Notes: a model not told the origin generated them from the letters alone. Numbered from the stretch's first letter, positions 1-35,687 are shown. The stretch is DNA of 64,000 bases from Pithys albifrons albifrons (GCF_047495875.1 NC_092460.1:5880520-5944519), one strand, 5' to 3'. Numbers and translations are program-made.

Positions 1-20733
<20,733 letters not shown>

Positions 20734-20802
20734 ATTTATTATTATTACTGTTATTATTATGCTACTCCTCCTCCTATTACCATTACCATTATTATTATTA
20801 TC
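20734..20802. repeat. (ATT)n / (CTC)n / (ATT)n compound microsatellite
   Basis: Two ATT trinucleotide blocks flank a short CTC-rich and ACC-containing interruption. The interruptions suggest an old, partly decayed microsatellite. Confidence 0.8.
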
Positions 20803-23800
20803 TGGCTTTGGTAAGTTATTGGACATTGTCCAGTCTATATCTAAGACTTAGGTGTATACTTTTACAATTGTTAATCTAAGGTTCTGGCTAGATCTGGAAG
20901 GTTTAAACTTTGTCCTCCTGCTCCCTGGTTATGCCCAGGGAGCAGCCTCATGGAGCACCAGCAGTGTGGCATCCACAAACAGCTCTGGTTCCCATCCTCC
21001 TAAAGAAGACCTGCAGAGAGCAAAGTTGAGCTCATAGTCTCTTCCACCCAGGCAAGATCTGTGAGAACTCTTGAGTTCTGGTTATTTCATTGGCAGAGTT
21101 GAATACCAGGATTTTTGGCATAACTAATCACTACTGAAGTGCAAATTTCTGTGCCTTCCTGTTCACATCCAGGATAATGGTGCCAGTGCAGAGGGCATAG
21201 AGAAGAAAGGACATGGGTTTGTAACATTTGAGCTCCTGGTCCTGAGCTGCAGCAGAGACACTCAGAAAGGGAACCTCTAACCCCAAGACTTGTCAGCTCA
21301 GTGCACAGCACAGGACAAAGCTGGGCTGTGAGGAGGAACAACGGGACAGAGTTGCCACAGGTTTGCCATTCTCCTTTCCTGCTTTCTCCATTGCTGTTTG
21401 CACTGCAGCAATCCAAAGCCTGTCATCCCCAGTAATCCAAAGCCTCTCACCCCCAGCTGATGCAGGTGAGCTGTCCCTTGGCCTGTTATCTTTGTGCATA
21501 AATATTTGGCCGATTGCTGCTTTCTGAACAGATCAGATCTCCTGGGCATCTGTGGTCTCCTCGCCACTGTCACTGTTTTGTTGTCTTGTTTCAGCTGAAA
21601 ATTTGCATGAACTTGAAGCATCGATGCAAATTCTTTAAAAACTAGGCTGGGTAAAGAAAGTATTGTAGAGACTGACAACAGAAAAGCTGCTGCAGAGAGC
21701 TACAACAGGAAATAGAAAATACATGACTATCAGTAATTCAGCCAAGTCATAGTTCTCTTCTTGGGCTCCTTCAACCCAAAGCATCAAAAAAACCCAACTG
21801 GCACTTTTGATGTATATTTGCATACTTGTAAGTAATTAGCTTTTAGAGTATTACCAGGGAGCTGAACAAATGTACCATACAGCTCCAAAAACAACACAAG
21901 AGAAACTGTTTGATTTGAATGAATGTACTTTGCTGGTACCATGCATGTATCAGCTGAGTGAACACTTAATGTGGAACATTAATTATACAAACAAAAGAAA
22001 TGGCACAAAGCTGCTGTCTCTGTGAGTTTTCTTCCAAGATTAATCCTTGTTTATGTTGGAGGTTTTGTGTCCTAAATAAATTCCTAGCTGTGACTGCTTC
22101 AAAAGGGATGATATTTGAGATGATTGAAAATGTGCACTGATCAATGCCCGAGACAAACAAGCTCTTAGCTGCTGTTGCTCACTCACTGACCCTCACTCAG
22201 TAAGAAATTCTTTTTATCCTGCTGTGAATTTCATCAGATGGTCATCAGCATGATGGACTGATGATGGCTCTGCTCCCCTCTGGTCACTTCTCTGACATTC
22301 AGCTTTCCAGTCAACTGCTCTGGTTTTATGGCTTTGTTTCTGATCCTCGAGAGAGGGAGAGTAACCACTTGGGTATTAGAACAAAGCAAAAAAGAAAATT
22401 GCAAAACTGTATTGAAGCTTATTGGAGAAATTCAGGTTTAAAGTGAATGTTTAAGCTAAACCCGCCCAGATGCTTTTGGCTATTGATTTAAAAAAGAATA
22501 TATTCATAATGAAGCCAAAAAATACTTCTTAAAAAGCCTCAGTCAAATAGCAATATAAAGTGAATAGAAGAGGACTTAAAAAGACAACTACAACTCCTTA
22601 ATGCAACTCCCAGAGCCCTCTATGAGGAGATCAGGTTTGCCCAACTACAAAATGTAAATTTTAAACTGGTGGTGACTCATGTCAGTTAAGAACAAAATTT
22701 AAATGTTTCTACTAAAAATCAGAGTTACTTTCTGGATTCTAATATTATTAGGAGTGCTGAAGAAGAGGTGTGCTTGAATCAATGTGTAATCAGGGTACTG
22801 ATGCATGTCAGGAAAACACAAATTTTCACTGCATCTCCCAGCACCAAATCCAGGAGTTATGACAGAACATGCAGTTGAAGGGTCAAACAAATAAGGGTCA
22901 CACAAGGAACATGAGCTGAAAGATTTCTGTGAGCTCATAAAGCAGTTAGAAAAGCAAATGGGAGAAAATTCCTTTAAGAGTTATTAAACAAAATCCCTGA
23001 ATCACAAACTAATGAAAACTGGGAAGGTCCAGGGGGAAATTTCCCCTCTTGGTTTATCACTCCTGTACTCTGCCTTAGCATGTGCTGCAGCTGCTACTGG
23101 AGACAAGATACTGGATTCTTGACCTGACCCAATATGGTTGTTTTTAAATTCCCAAAGTTGATCCCAGTGTCCCAGAGGTCATTCTTCTAGTCATCTGAAA
23201 ATAGTAACCTGCTGTAAAGTATCACCAAGCTATTTAGCACACATATACCTAACATAAATCATATGTTGGGACTTCCAGATCCCTTTGCAGGTGTTGCATT
23301 TCCATTTCCTTCTGCTCTTATCCAGAGCAAATCTCCGTTATGCACCCATCTGTATTCCCTTTTGTATTCAAATCGCATCCTTTTGACATTCTCTATCTGG
23401 TGCCATGAAATACCCTCACAAGTACACACTCACAGCTTTATTTATTTCCTCACCATCTGACAGCCTGCCTTGCAGAGCCTTGTCCACAGTCAGTGCTACA
23501 GGACAGAACCAGGGAGGAAATGTCAAAGTTGTCATGCACATCCCCCAGGTCTTTGATTTCTGCTACCAGCCACACCTTCTCCAAAACTTCTTTGTTCTTA
23601 GGCTTCAAGCTAGGGATGAACCTCCCATGCATCTGAGAAATCCTCAGAGCGTCCCAGATTCGCTGCTAAATGGCCCTTAAACATGTACAAACCTGGAACA
23701 TAAATACTGCCAAACCAGATCAGAACAATTGTCCGTCATCTGTTCTGCACTCGCTCTGACAGATGAAACACAAAGGGCTTCAAAGGAACATTGAAGAGGC

Positions 23801-26800
23801 CCCTAAATGGGACAATTACAATACAGGCTGCTTGCACACTTATGTTCTGGGGAACAGGAGCTCCTATTCCTTCAGGGGAATTTTTAATCATAGGCAAATT
23901 CATGATGTTTAAATGATCTAGAAAAATACCCTTTGTATTTTATGTCCCTTTTACTGTTGGTTTGCCATGTATTTCACATACATTTTACACACTGTATTAG
24001 TAAATATGTTAAACCTGGTGCCCTGCATCAATTTTACAAATTTATTTGGTATCTGCACTCATTCATCAAAAGAGCTGCAAATACAACTGTTATTTTGTGT
24101 TCCATTTCATGCCTTTTCATGAGTTTTCCTCTACTGCACATGGTCACCGACATGGCAGCTTTTTCTCATATAAAGCTATTTCTTTGTCTCTCAAGCCTAC
24201 TATATGGCTCTTATTTTAGATTTCACTGGTACTTTTGCATGGATGATGGAAGGGGTGATGGAAATCTGACAATAGACACATCTTAAATACTCACAATGAC
24301 ATTCAAGAGTTCAGTATTCATCACAGTATTTCCCTCCCCATTTTTATCCCGGTGTGTTGGATTTTCAGTAGTCACCAGTTTGGGCACACCTATTTCAGTC
24401 TGACTCTGTTTTTCCCAATAACCAATGTTTTTATAATAAATCGCCCTCTGCAGCTTCACCAGGGAGGTGATTTTCCCTCACCACTACAAGGGCAGGAGAT
24501 GTCACCAGGTGACTCCCTCCTAGGACTGCTCTAGCTCTGCTTTCTAATCATTCTTGGCCTCTTTCTCCATTTTCTTCCTTTCCTCTTGGGCTTGAAGTCC
24601 TGTAACACTATTCTGCAGTCTCTGCTCGTCCCCAGAAACAATTCAGCACATGTTCCCCTGGGTGCTCTTGTCTCTCTACAGTTTACATCTTGACATCACC
24701 TTCCCTAGTTCTTCACTTCCACGATCCCTCAGATCCATTATTCACTCTCAAAGCACAGTGTTGCCAACCACATCCCACACTGGGCCATGGGAGCTCCAGT
24801 GCAGTGTGAGCAGATGTTCTGCCCAGGAGATGAATTGGGCCTTTGAATTGAGTAGTTAGGATTTAATTAGAGCCCTGGACTGAGGGACATCCCCAAGGGC
24901 TACCTTGTAGTCCAGGGATGATCCTTTGCATAGCACTTTGAATGCTCATCTTTCTTCATTGAATATAAAGGCAGAATAAGACTAAAATTATACATTATTT
25001 TATGTTCTCCATCACCACAACTCTATCAGTCTTTCTAAGTCTTTATATGTGCTTCATGAAAATGTTTTACTCCATACTTCTCCAACTGTGCCAGATCATT
25101 GCCCAAACTTTTAGTAAATCTAATTTATGGTAAATATATCTTTTAGTGCTAATTGATTAAAATTAAAAATAAGATATAATTGTAAAAACATTTCTGTGTG
25201 CCTCCAGGAATACTTAAAAATAGTGTTAGCACATTAAAGGCATTACTGATGATAATCCCATTATGGCACCCCCCACATGCACACACGCTGATACACAAGT
25301 GTTATTTAACTTTGCTTTGCCTTGGCTCCCTAAAGATAAGGAGGTCTTAATTTTAAGACTGATCTGAATGCAGTGAGAAAGAATTTCATATTACAGCAGC
25401 TACCACAGACTAAACACACTTTTTAGCAGTGGTTGTGCACATCAGCCTGTAAAAACTCTGGATGCACATGCACAGGGTGGGCAATTGTGCACATCAGCAT
25501 CGCTCCAAGTGTGCAATTATCTGTGCTGATCATGCCTGACTGTGGTCTGTGTGCAGATATAGAGAGTTTTCCATGCTATACTCACAGAGCCTATTACAGA
25601 AAATCTGTGTTCATTATGGATGAGCAGTACATCTTCCTGTATTTTTTCCAAGCATTAAAATATGTTTCATAGTGTATTTTTATCTCAGTTCATTAAAAGC
25701 AGGCACAAACATCCCCACATATCTGTAACTCCACTAGGCTACTCTTACAGTTCTGCTCAGCAATATTAGAGACTGTGCACTGCATACTTTGTGTTTTACT
25801 ATTGCTGCCAGGAGCTTCACAGACTTAATTGCCAGAGTGACAATATTTCAGAGTGAGCTGTGAATTGAGGCTGTTGTTGGAAGGCTGTGTAGAACAGCTG
25901 AGGTGGTGGAGGGCAGATACTTGAGAGCAGGACTTCTGTGTGGAAGTGTTAGAATTTTATTCATGGAAAGCCAATTTTGCTGAATGCCATCCATGCCTGC
26001 AAGGTGTTGTGTTTCACTAAGGGATATGTCAAGGTCTTTTGACCACACTGCCTGATTCCTGATGCCAATCATCAAAGAGCATTTGGAGAAAAGGCAAAAT
26101 GCTATCACCCTTGTATATAGCTTTTAAAACTTACTTTAGATAGTAGATAAGAGATGTGGACTCCCTTTCCCAAATATGGTAAGAGGTTAATGCCCTTATG
26201 CTTGGATTTTTTTCACAAACAAGCTTCTGTCCACTGTGATTTTCCTTTGATTGCAGCAGGTCACACACACATCAGTTTAACTGAACAGCAACACCAATGA
26301 GCATTCAACTCAGCTTCAATTTCTCAGGCTCAAGCTCCGTGTTGCAGATGGAGTGAGGAGGTATTTCTTCATCATTATACCCACTATTATTAAAATAATT
26401 ATTGGGTGTCTAAACATAATTCACAGGTAAAGCAGAAGGGAATAGCTGTCTCTTTGATAATACAGTGGAATCAATAGCAATAATTAACTGTTCAGATGGC
26501 AATAACATATAGAAGTGAAATGGAGAAAAAAAGTAAAGCTGAAGTTCAGGTGCAATAGCATCAGGAATTTGAAAAAAACCAGACATTTTTGTCTCTGGCT
26601 TACTCTGAATTTCCCCAGCTTTCCTATGTAGAAATATCCACTAAAGTACCTTTAAAGATGTTTCTCAGGAAAAGCTGAAAAGAAACCTATCTCATCAGGA
26701 CAGCTCATAGTGCAAAAATTTGACAGGAGATTTGGTCCTTGAATGCCACAAAAACCCCTCAAGGCAAAATCCTGGCCCCACTCAAAGAAATTGGCACACC

Positions 26801-29800
26801 TGGACAGGACTTCACTCCATCTGGTTTAATTATTCAATGAAAACTTCTTTGTTTATGGGACGTGGACTGCAGGAAATTAAGTTGCCTTCATTTTCCCTGT
26901 GCAGCCTCTGGTGAAGAATTCCAGCCTCTAAATGAAAGAGGGCAAGTGGAATTTTCAAAGTTCATTTTGTGGATTTGTTCCTTTCCACCCTGTTCTGAGC
27001 TGTAAATCATTCCATTACTAGGACATAATCAAAAAGTCTCTCAAGTTTACCCACCCCAACCCCAGGAATCCAGGTCTTTCCTTAGTTAAATTTGTCATAC
27101 AGAACTATCTTTCCATATGTGTTAAGCTCCAAGATTGGATGGGTTTATTGTTTTCATTTTCTAGCAAAATAGTTCAAGGGAGAGAAAGAAAGGATGAAAT
27201 AAAATGTTCAAAGGAACATGCAGCACCAGATCAATGCCACTGGCTGCTGAAGCCAAAGGGATCCAGACAGAAACCCTACTGTAATAAAGGCAGTGTTCCA
27301 TGGTTTTCTTAAGGAAATTCACAGGGATCAGGTATAAAATGTTGAAAGCCCTTTGTCCTGCATGACATGTTTACATATTACACAAAATTATCCAACCATA
27401 ATTCCCAAAGTTTTTTGAGTAACACATCATGAACAACCAGGACCATCTCTGCATAGACCCTTAAAATCTAATTTTAATTAGAAATGTTGTGCACTCATCT
27501 AGAGTTTACATTCCACAACTGTAGTCATCCCTACGCAAAGAATTCCAAGCAATGATTATTCCTGGGAAACAGCAGTTTTAGCAGTGTGGATCCCACACTG
27601 ACCCAGCACTAACTGCTTTATGAGAAACTGTGTCACTTCTTCCTAGTGATGTACAGTGGAAAACATTGTGCCAAATAACTCCCTGTTCTATGCTTAAAAT
27701 CACTGTATTTTCTTAAAGAGTGGTCCTTTGGCTGGTTGGGGCAGTTTTCTACCTGGATGAGTCAATAAATTATAGTACATCAATTTATTTGAGAAAGGCT
27801 ATTGCCACAGCGAGAATGACTGGAAGTTACTTGGCAGATTGTTTTATTTTGGAAAGAAAACAGAGTTTCAGAAGGCACTTGCTTCTTGGATTCCTGCACT
27901 TTGGCTGGCTGAGATTTTCCCTTTTACTACAAAAGTTGGGCAGTAATGCAAAATGTTTAAAAAGTGGGTGTTTTCCAGGTGGTGTCACTGCTTTCCAGAT
28001 CTAGCAAAGGGCTTATAAAGCTCATGTAGAACATGTCCAAAAAGCAGTCTTTATTATAATAAAGTAATAATTGTATTGTAACTAGGAGAAACAAGAACCT
28101 CATTAATGTCTTCTACAGGGCTCACCCATTTCTTATTTTCAGCCCAGACAACAAGCTCTGTCTCAGTAAAGGTGACTGAAGCTCTGCATCGCTTGGAAGG
28201 TTCCCTACAAACTTCCAATCTCGCTGCAGGACCTTCTCCTGCCTGGGCTGGGAGCCTCTTTAGCTGTCAGTGTTTCCCAGCACAGCTCCACTGCTTCCCT
28301 AGCCCCATAAACTCCACGTGTGGAGCTTCTGAGATGGTCTGGGGGCCAAGACATGTTGCCTCTGCACCAAAATATGAAGATTTTTAATGGCAACATGCAC
28401 ACAACTAATATAAGCCCATCCCCGGGAACTTCATCAGATCATCCTGTGATATCTCTAATTAAGTATTTTTAATTCATCAATGTTATTTTTGAGGTGTCAG
28501 TTACTGTAGAGACTATTCATCAAATAAAATCAAAATGAGCCCCTTTTTGTGAGTGGTTTTTTTTCCAGATGGAGCACAACATTTAATCATCATTCCTTCC
28601 ATCACAGGTGGCAGTCCCATTTTCTGAGTGACTACACCTCTTATTACTTTTTTGCTGCTTTTCTGCTGTTCCTCTAATTCCTTTTTAATCTTTGCACTAT
28701 CCTACAATTGTTCCTGCATGCTGATGTCTCCTAGAGTCTTTGTCCCTGGAAAAGCCAGATAGCACAGCAAGTAAATGCTATAAATGCAAAATAAAATACA
28801 TAACTAAATGCTAACTAAAATACCAGCTCTCTAATGCTGAGGAAACCCACTTCTAGTCACCAAATAGCAATTAATATTCCATGCAATAGTACCCAGCATC
28901 ATGTTTGTTCAAAACATCAAGCAATAGATAATAAAAGGGTGACCAATTAATGCTAAATTATATTATCTATTTTCATCTATAAAATCAGAGACTAAGTGTG
29001 ACTTTACTCCTACAACATAATTTGAAAAAGGCAAATAAAGGAGAATGAGGGAAATGTTATGAATTGACTTTGTAAAAGGGCATATGTTGTACTTTAGTGG
29101 AGATTATGATGTCATGTAAGAATGTATTTGCACATACTCAGAATGAATATCTCTAAAATCTGTGTATATGTGTATAAACATTCTCATTCTTATATATATA
29201 TGCATAAAAGCTCTGCTAGCTTGGAATTTAAAATTCAGTTGTATTTTCCTCAGGAGTCTCTGACTATCTTGAAAGATAAGTGCAGTTAGCAGATAGCTGG
29301 AGGTACATTTGAACAACTGCTCTGCCTCTACCTGCTGTTATTTGCAGAAAACAAGAGGAAAGTGAGTGATGTCTTCTACTCTCCATCTAAAAGCACCACA
29401 GGCACTAGTAAGTGTTTTAAACCATCTTTGCTTGAACAAGTTCCTTAATGTCATCTGGCATATTCTGACATTTACTAGCTCTTTGCAAGTTAGGTAAAAA
29501 ATTACATATACAGATCATTTCCTGCAATGAAATATCACATTTTGGTAATAATCCAGATTCATCCAACGAACCCTGACTTCATTTGCATCCAGATCTATTG
29601 TGCTAATTAACTTTGTCAGAGGTAATAAATATTTGTAATATTTTCCTGTTCTCTACTGTTTGGAAACAGCAAAATTAGAATCCTGAAATGGATCCATAAC
29701 TAATGTGGATCAACACGTCTATTACTGCTTGATATATCTGTTTGATCCAGCTTCAAGGTTTTAAAATCTGGTTCCCAAAACTTTCATACATTGCCATTAG

Positions 29801-29902
29801 TTAGATGCATGATCTCCTGCAAAATATTCCCTTTTCTAACAGCATTTGGTGCTTTTCTTATTTATTGGTGGGTTTTAGGTCTTTGTCTTAGCATGTCAAT
29901 AT
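20803..29902. other. AT-rich intergenic DNA, no gene recognised
   Basis: No recognisable exon, RNA gene or mobile element was found by reading. Frames of up to 126 codons (for example 21,298-21,678 on the minus strand) show no domain, no repeated motif and no sensible neighbour, so I treat them as chance. Confidence 0.55.
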
Positions 29903-29918
29903 ACTCTCTCTCTCTCTC

Positions 29919-29957
<39 letters not shown>
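29903..29957. repeat. (CT)n(GT)n(TA)n compound microsatellite
   Basis: A CT block of about 8 units passes into GT and then into about 16 uninterrupted TA units. The TA part is self-complementary and could extrude as a cruciform. Long pure TA runs are usually length-polymorphic. Confidence 0.9.
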
Positions 29958-29961
<4 letters not shown>

Positions 29962-32089
29962 TTACACTTTATGCAGCTTATTTGCTTGTCATGTGGTATG
30001 TGCATGACTTTATCAATAGTTTTAAGCACCTGCTGCCTGGCAGCAGCCCTGTGTGCATTAGGTCATATAAACCTTTGAACTGCAAGGGGATATCTGAGCT
30101 CAGGTATAAACTTTTGTATTGTAACCCTCCAAACCACTGTGAAACAGATCTCTCTTTCTGTGTCCTAAAGGCATATTTTGTGCAGCTGTTCAGCATCTAG
30201 CCCGAATTCTTCTCATTTTCCTTGTTTGGACTGACATGGAAAATTCAGAGTAAGCACACATTGATATTTGCATTCTTTGGCACAGGTTGTGATTCCTCTT
30301 TTCTCACTCTGTTGCACAGTCCTGAGTCATGAATGCTCATTCTTGGTCTTCAATTCCCTTGTTTCTCTCTCTGATCAAAGCCCAACTGTGTCATCTACAA
30401 ATTAGGTGTGACACCCATACACAGAAAATAATGTTTTTCAAAGATATTTTGGACACAGAAAGCAACCACTTTTAGTGATGCAAAGACTTTCTCTACTTCA
30501 ATGTTTCAGTCTAATCTTTGATCTTGCTGCTCCACGCATGTACCATTATACAATTATCACCCATGTGTCACTGAATCCTCATGTATTTATTCTACTCCTC
30601 AACCTTCTCCTCATGAAAACACGTATCTGCACAAGTTCCTTCTGCAGGAGCAGTATCTGCTTTGTGCAGCTGCAGAACAATCTTCCCCACCATCGCCTTT
30701 GATGTTTAGCAATGATGGATGGCACAGAAATCACATCCATCTCCTGCCCGTCTGTGGCTGAGGCACAGGCACACACAGCTCTCAGCCTTACAGACTCATT
30801 AGACATAATTACAAGGCATATTCCCTTGTATTACCCTAAATACAGAGAGTGATCCATATTCATGTTGTTGAGATATCAGACAGGACGGATAAAATCCTGC
30901 AAGCTCCACTAAGGTGATAAAGTCAATGGGATTTCTACTCAGTAAGAACTGAAAAAAAGACAAGAGGAATTTTTCTGATATCATTAAGTGGTCCTTTCTG
31001 TATTACAAATAAGATGTGTTACTCGTTTCCAATCACAGAATATTTTACAGGTTGTCATATTACACTGCATACTCCTTAGAAGTTCTTATTTAGCAGCTCT
31101 TAGCACTTTCAGATGGGAGCAATTACACTCAGACCATGTGAAAATCTTGGAAGTCTTATTAAGGAGATAAGGAATTTGAGGGGTTATTGGAAAAAAATTA
31201 ATTCCATGTCTTTGCTTACCACACAGGCAAATGCTCACTCTTACTCCCATTTCCTGAGGCAGGGCTCCAAAAATGCATGAACCACTTAGGAGTAAGCTAA
31301 TGCTTATCATGGCCTTTGCATATATTAGAGCAGAAAACCAGAGTGGTGCCAAAGGAAGTCCTGGCACACCCATATGGTGACGGGCACAGATGCCTATGCA
31401 GAGAGGCAAACTACCACTAAAACTCCTCAGTTAGCTGGCAAATTCATCCTTCAGTCCTAAATACCCCTGAAATTTGGAGACATCAGATTGCAGATGAATA
31501 TTTTATATTACATCTTAAAGGCTCTTCACTACAAGAACTAAAATAATTGTTATTAAATTCTCAGCAGATTACAAGGCATCTCCAGAACATGATGCAAAGG
31601 AGAGACCAGGCCTTTGTGGTGCACAACTCACTGCGTGCTGGGGAAGTGGATTTTGCCTTTTGAAGGATATTTGCCTCCAGCATAATACCAATAATGGAAA
31701 TAATATCACATCACATAAGGTTGAAGCTTTTATTCTCTATAGAACTGAGGAATGATGAGAGAAGTACTCTGGGAATTTTACCCTTTAGATTAAATATTTG
31801 AGTCATGAATGTCTGAGACAATCAGTTTCAGTTCTGAAATTACCTTGCTATCTCAAGCATAGGAAGAATAAAAGACACTTTCTGTATTACAATTAAGACA
31901 TGGAAAATCTTATTTTCAACAAGATTTTATACTTAAAATGAGCGAAGAAATGTTTTTTTAAATAGTGCTTAGCCTTGACGTCAGCTTCTCCAGCAGGAGC
32001 TAAACTTAGCCTGTGCACTCAGAGTGATCTGGTTCCCCTCTCACCCTCTGCAGCCAGTTCCATGGACAATCACACCAGTGCAGTTCTTC
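29958..32089. other. AT-rich intergenic DNA
   Basis: No gene recognised. At about 30,915-30,940 the sequence AAGTCAATGGGATTTCTACT resembles the same old repeat relic seen near 4.1 and 4.45 kb. Confidence 0.55.
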
Positions 32090-32375
32090 TCCCAGGGAAC
32101 AAGTGACAGGATGAGAGGAAATGGCCTCAGTTGCACCAGGAGAGGTTTAGATTAGATATTAGGAAAAATTCCTTCACAGAAAGGGTTGCCAAGCACTGGC
32201 ATAGGTTGCCCAGGGTACTGGTGGAGTCACCATCCCTGGAAGTGTTCAAAAACCCTCTGGACGTGGCACTTGAGGACATGGTTTACTGGTGTACATGGTA
32301 GTGGGCCTGAGTTGATGGTTGGACTTGATCTTGGAGATCTTTTTCAACTGTAACTATTCTGTGACTCTATGATTG
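32090..32375 (+). mobile_element. CR1 LINE 3' fragment, sense strand
   Basis: The block has the layout of the 3' untranslated end of avian CR1 elements: AGAGGTTTAGATTAGATATT, then TCACCATCCCTGGAAGTGTT, then GGTTGGACTTGATCTTGGAG. It ends in degenerate copies of the ATTCTATG-type terminal repeat at about 32,355-32,375. It is 5' truncated with no reverse-transcriptase part, as usual for CR1 copies. Recognition is from family knowledge and reading, not an alignment. Confidence 0.9.
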
Positions 32376-33071
32376 TGTTGGAAGGCCACTCCAATGCAGG
32401 AGTCCTGGTCCTGCCCACGCTGGATCACTCCTGGCAGCCCTCTGACAGTGTCTGCACTGCAGCTTTAGTCCAAAACATCAGTGCCAATATCATCCTCCGA
32501 ACTGACACCACACCTGCTCGCTTGGGAAACCCATCCCTATTCCAGGATAAGCCACAGTTACAACCTTTGGGGACATTGCAGGGACAGCTCATGTCCCAAA
32601 TGTACATACAGTGCTATAGTGTCCTATAGTGTAATACTATGCTTGAGAAATGTACAGTACCTATGAAGTATGGACAAGATAACTCACAGGCTTTCAAGCT
32701 TTTCAGGTACCTGAACCTGTACTGAAAATTTCCCAGTTTCTACAGACATAAATTCAGGGGCTGGATTTCCTTCTTTTTCTTTGTCTTTTCCTAAGTTTCT
32801 CCATGCACAACTGATAAATTTGGCAGTGCAGCTGATAACTTTCAAAAATGCAATTTGTCTACCACCCCTTCTGCATCAGAACTAAACCAAGTTCCTTTGT
32901 GTGCTGTTCTGCAGTACAGAACTGGTCACAGGACAGTCACATTCGAGCTTATGCTCTGCTTGATCAAGGAAAAAGCCTCTCACCTGACACCATTCAAATC
33001 CCAGCCTGCCACCCACCAAATCACAAGCACCTCCCTGGCTGGGAAGGAGCTCCCTGGGGCCCAAGCACTTC
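32376..33071. other. Intergenic DNA between two CR1 pieces
   Basis: No gene recognised. A 151-codon plus-strand frame at 32,848-33,303 overlaps the next CR1 tail and shows no domain, so it is probably chance. Confidence 0.55.
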
Positions 33072-33125
33072 ACAGAATCCCAGAAGGGGTAAGTTTGGAA
33101 GAGATCACAGTGGGCCATCTGGTCC
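33072..33125 (-). mobile_element. CR1 LINE 3' tail fragment, antisense
   Basis: The plus strand shows CACAGAATCCCAGAAGGGGT followed by TTGGAAGAGATC and ATCTGGTCCAA. This is the reverse-complement signature of the CR1 3' terminus. Only the last 50 or so bases of the element remain recognisable. Confidence 0.75.
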
Positions 33126-35687
33126 AAATCCTCACTCAAGCATTTGCATTTCACTGCAGTGTTTCAGGCTAGTGGACAGACAAATTGCAGATATCCTAAA
33201 GATATCTGATATTTACCAAAGGTTTGTTCCCAGAAAATTATCCAATAAGCACAGACCATGTACAGAAGTAACACTTTTGGAACAAAGGAAAAATACAAGT
33301 TAGAATTTTCTCCACCTTGTAAATGTGATCTATAAAGTTTTTATGAAGTTTTTCTGAAGAGTTTCCATTGTCTAAAACAAATTGATTATAGATGTAGAGA
33401 TGATCATGACAGCAGGATTACAAACATTTGCAGAACTAACACTATTTATTCTCGAGGATTTTAGCAAGTAGAGAAAGGAGCATGAGACAAATGTGTATGT
33501 GCACATGTGTATTCAGAGGGGTACATTTTATGTATATTCTCTATCAAGCACACATTAGATTCTAGTTCCAAAGAAGTGACATAATCTCTATTCTCCATAA
33601 AAAGATTGGCATTTTGAGTAAAAATGGAACAAGACTGAGGGGATTTGCTGGGTTGAGAGGGGCAGACTCAGTTCATTTCTTCAGTTCATTGACTTCTTCA
33701 GTAAATATGCCTATTCAACAGAGTTTACAAGGCTCAGCACTGAAACAGCTGGATGAAATCCTGTGACCTTTACTATGCAAGAGAATGGAATTCTAGCAGC
33801 ATTTTCTGACTTTAAAAATCTTTGAGACGATGGAATAACTCTGTAAAACAGGAGAAGTTTCACACATCTTTGAAATGCTAAGTCTGTGGACCTTCAAAGA
33901 ATTAATTCCATGCATTCCCTTTTTCAGCTTATTTCCTTTTTCCATTATTCATATACATTGGAGTCAAAGTCTAGCATTTGATGTAATTATATCACCACCT
34001 AATTCACTGAGGTCAATATATAATCCAAGAAAAAACTTCAGAACACCATAAATTGTGCTCATTAAAATGATATAGCAAAGGCCATTTATTATGAAGAGGG
34101 AAAGGTGTGTGACATTTTTGGCAGTAATTGGGAAAAAACTTCTTCTTCCATGGTCACACCAGAGTTACATGTGTGGAACTTTAGTGTTGGAACGTATTGG
34201 TAGGACAGTTTCACAGCTCAGCTCCAAGAACAATGGGTTGAATTTCTCTTGGCCTAAAACAAAGCCAACAACATTCTCCAGTGGCCTTCAGAGCTAAGAG
34301 GGGATGGTGTGGGCTTGTGGAAAGCACAGTATACATGGAGCTGCCCAAGCTGCTTTCTGCAGGGTCACAAGGGAAAATCCAGGATTATGAAGAAAATACA
34401 GAGAAATTAACACAATTTGTATAAATTATTCTTCTTCATAGGAACCATTTGCCTCACCTCAGAGTTATGGATGGGCTCAATGATGAAAGGGAAGAGGGTG
34501 TAAATAGAAAAAGCAGAGAACTGCAGTGAGAAGCAATAAAATATGTATCACTTGGGGATGACTGGGCTATTTTATGCTGAGAGTAAAGGTGTGGAGCTTT
34601 CTCCAAGGGCTGTGCAGGGGAAAGAAATTCTATTCATACAATTAAGCAAACTCCAAGAAAGAGAACCTGAAATCTGGTGGAACCTGAACAGAGACTAATA
34701 CAGCTTGACAGAAAACATCTAAGTGATTAGAGGAGTAACCGAGTGCTCTTTAGCAGCATAACGAGCCTGTGAAGGAAGGCCAGACTTCCACGCAGCACTT
34801 CTTTCCTACCACTAGTTGATTGGAATTATGCAAATAGAGCAATGTGTAAACTTTGTTTATATGTAGACCTCAGGTCCTGAATAAATAAATTGGACCCATC
34901 CTAGTACAGCTAGTGGCAATATAATAAGATTTCTGACTTTAAGCTAGCAAGTTATAGGTAAGAATTTCACCACTTCTAGTTTTCAGTATATGGATAAATT
35001 ATTTTCCAGGACTAGGTACAGTCTAAGCTGCAATTTGGGTAATTGTGAATCAAGAGTTGCTGCAGAATTTGTCTCAGATCTGTATTGTTAGGTGCTGCCA
35101 GGAGTTTTAGGAGATCTCTGATTCAGAGTTCTGTCATTTTGCTAATAACAGCTAAGTGCCAAGAACTCGACTGTTTTTCCTGCTGGTGACCAACACCTGT
35201 GTACAGGTGCAAAAATGTCATGTGTAGATAGAACAGGACATGCACTGCTGGAGTGAAGGGAAAACAGTCCCCAGAAAACTTCATCATTTTCCATATTCCT
35301 TCTATGTTTGCTCTCTGTATACGTTTATTTCTCAGGGATTTATTACCATGACTTTGAGCTTAAAGTTCTTCGTGCCTTACTGAACTGTGCCCTATTGTTC
35401 TTAATTCTTTTTTCAGATACTTTATAACAGAGGGAACTGTCCAAACAAGTCCAACAATAAAAAATCCTTTTTTCTAGATTACTTTGCTGCTATTTACTGC
35501 CACAACTGTACTACAGGAGATGCAGTGAGAAGAAAAGGGAGAGAGGAGTAAAAGTTCATTTGGTTTCCCGAATATTATATTTCTAATTTGGATGAAAAGC
35601 AGGGAAATTAGTAAGAATTTTTTTTTCTTTCAAATATTTTCCATCCAATATTAGGATCAGATCTTCTCAAAGATATTCCACAGGCTG
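33126..35687. other. AT-rich intergenic DNA
   Basis: No gene, RNA gene or mobile element recognised by reading. Confidence 0.55.

Noticed and set aside
32848..33303. A 151-codon plus-strand frame
   Set aside because: It overlaps the CR1 tail at 33,072-33,125 in non-coding orientation and has no recognisable motif. Chance is the simplest explanation.
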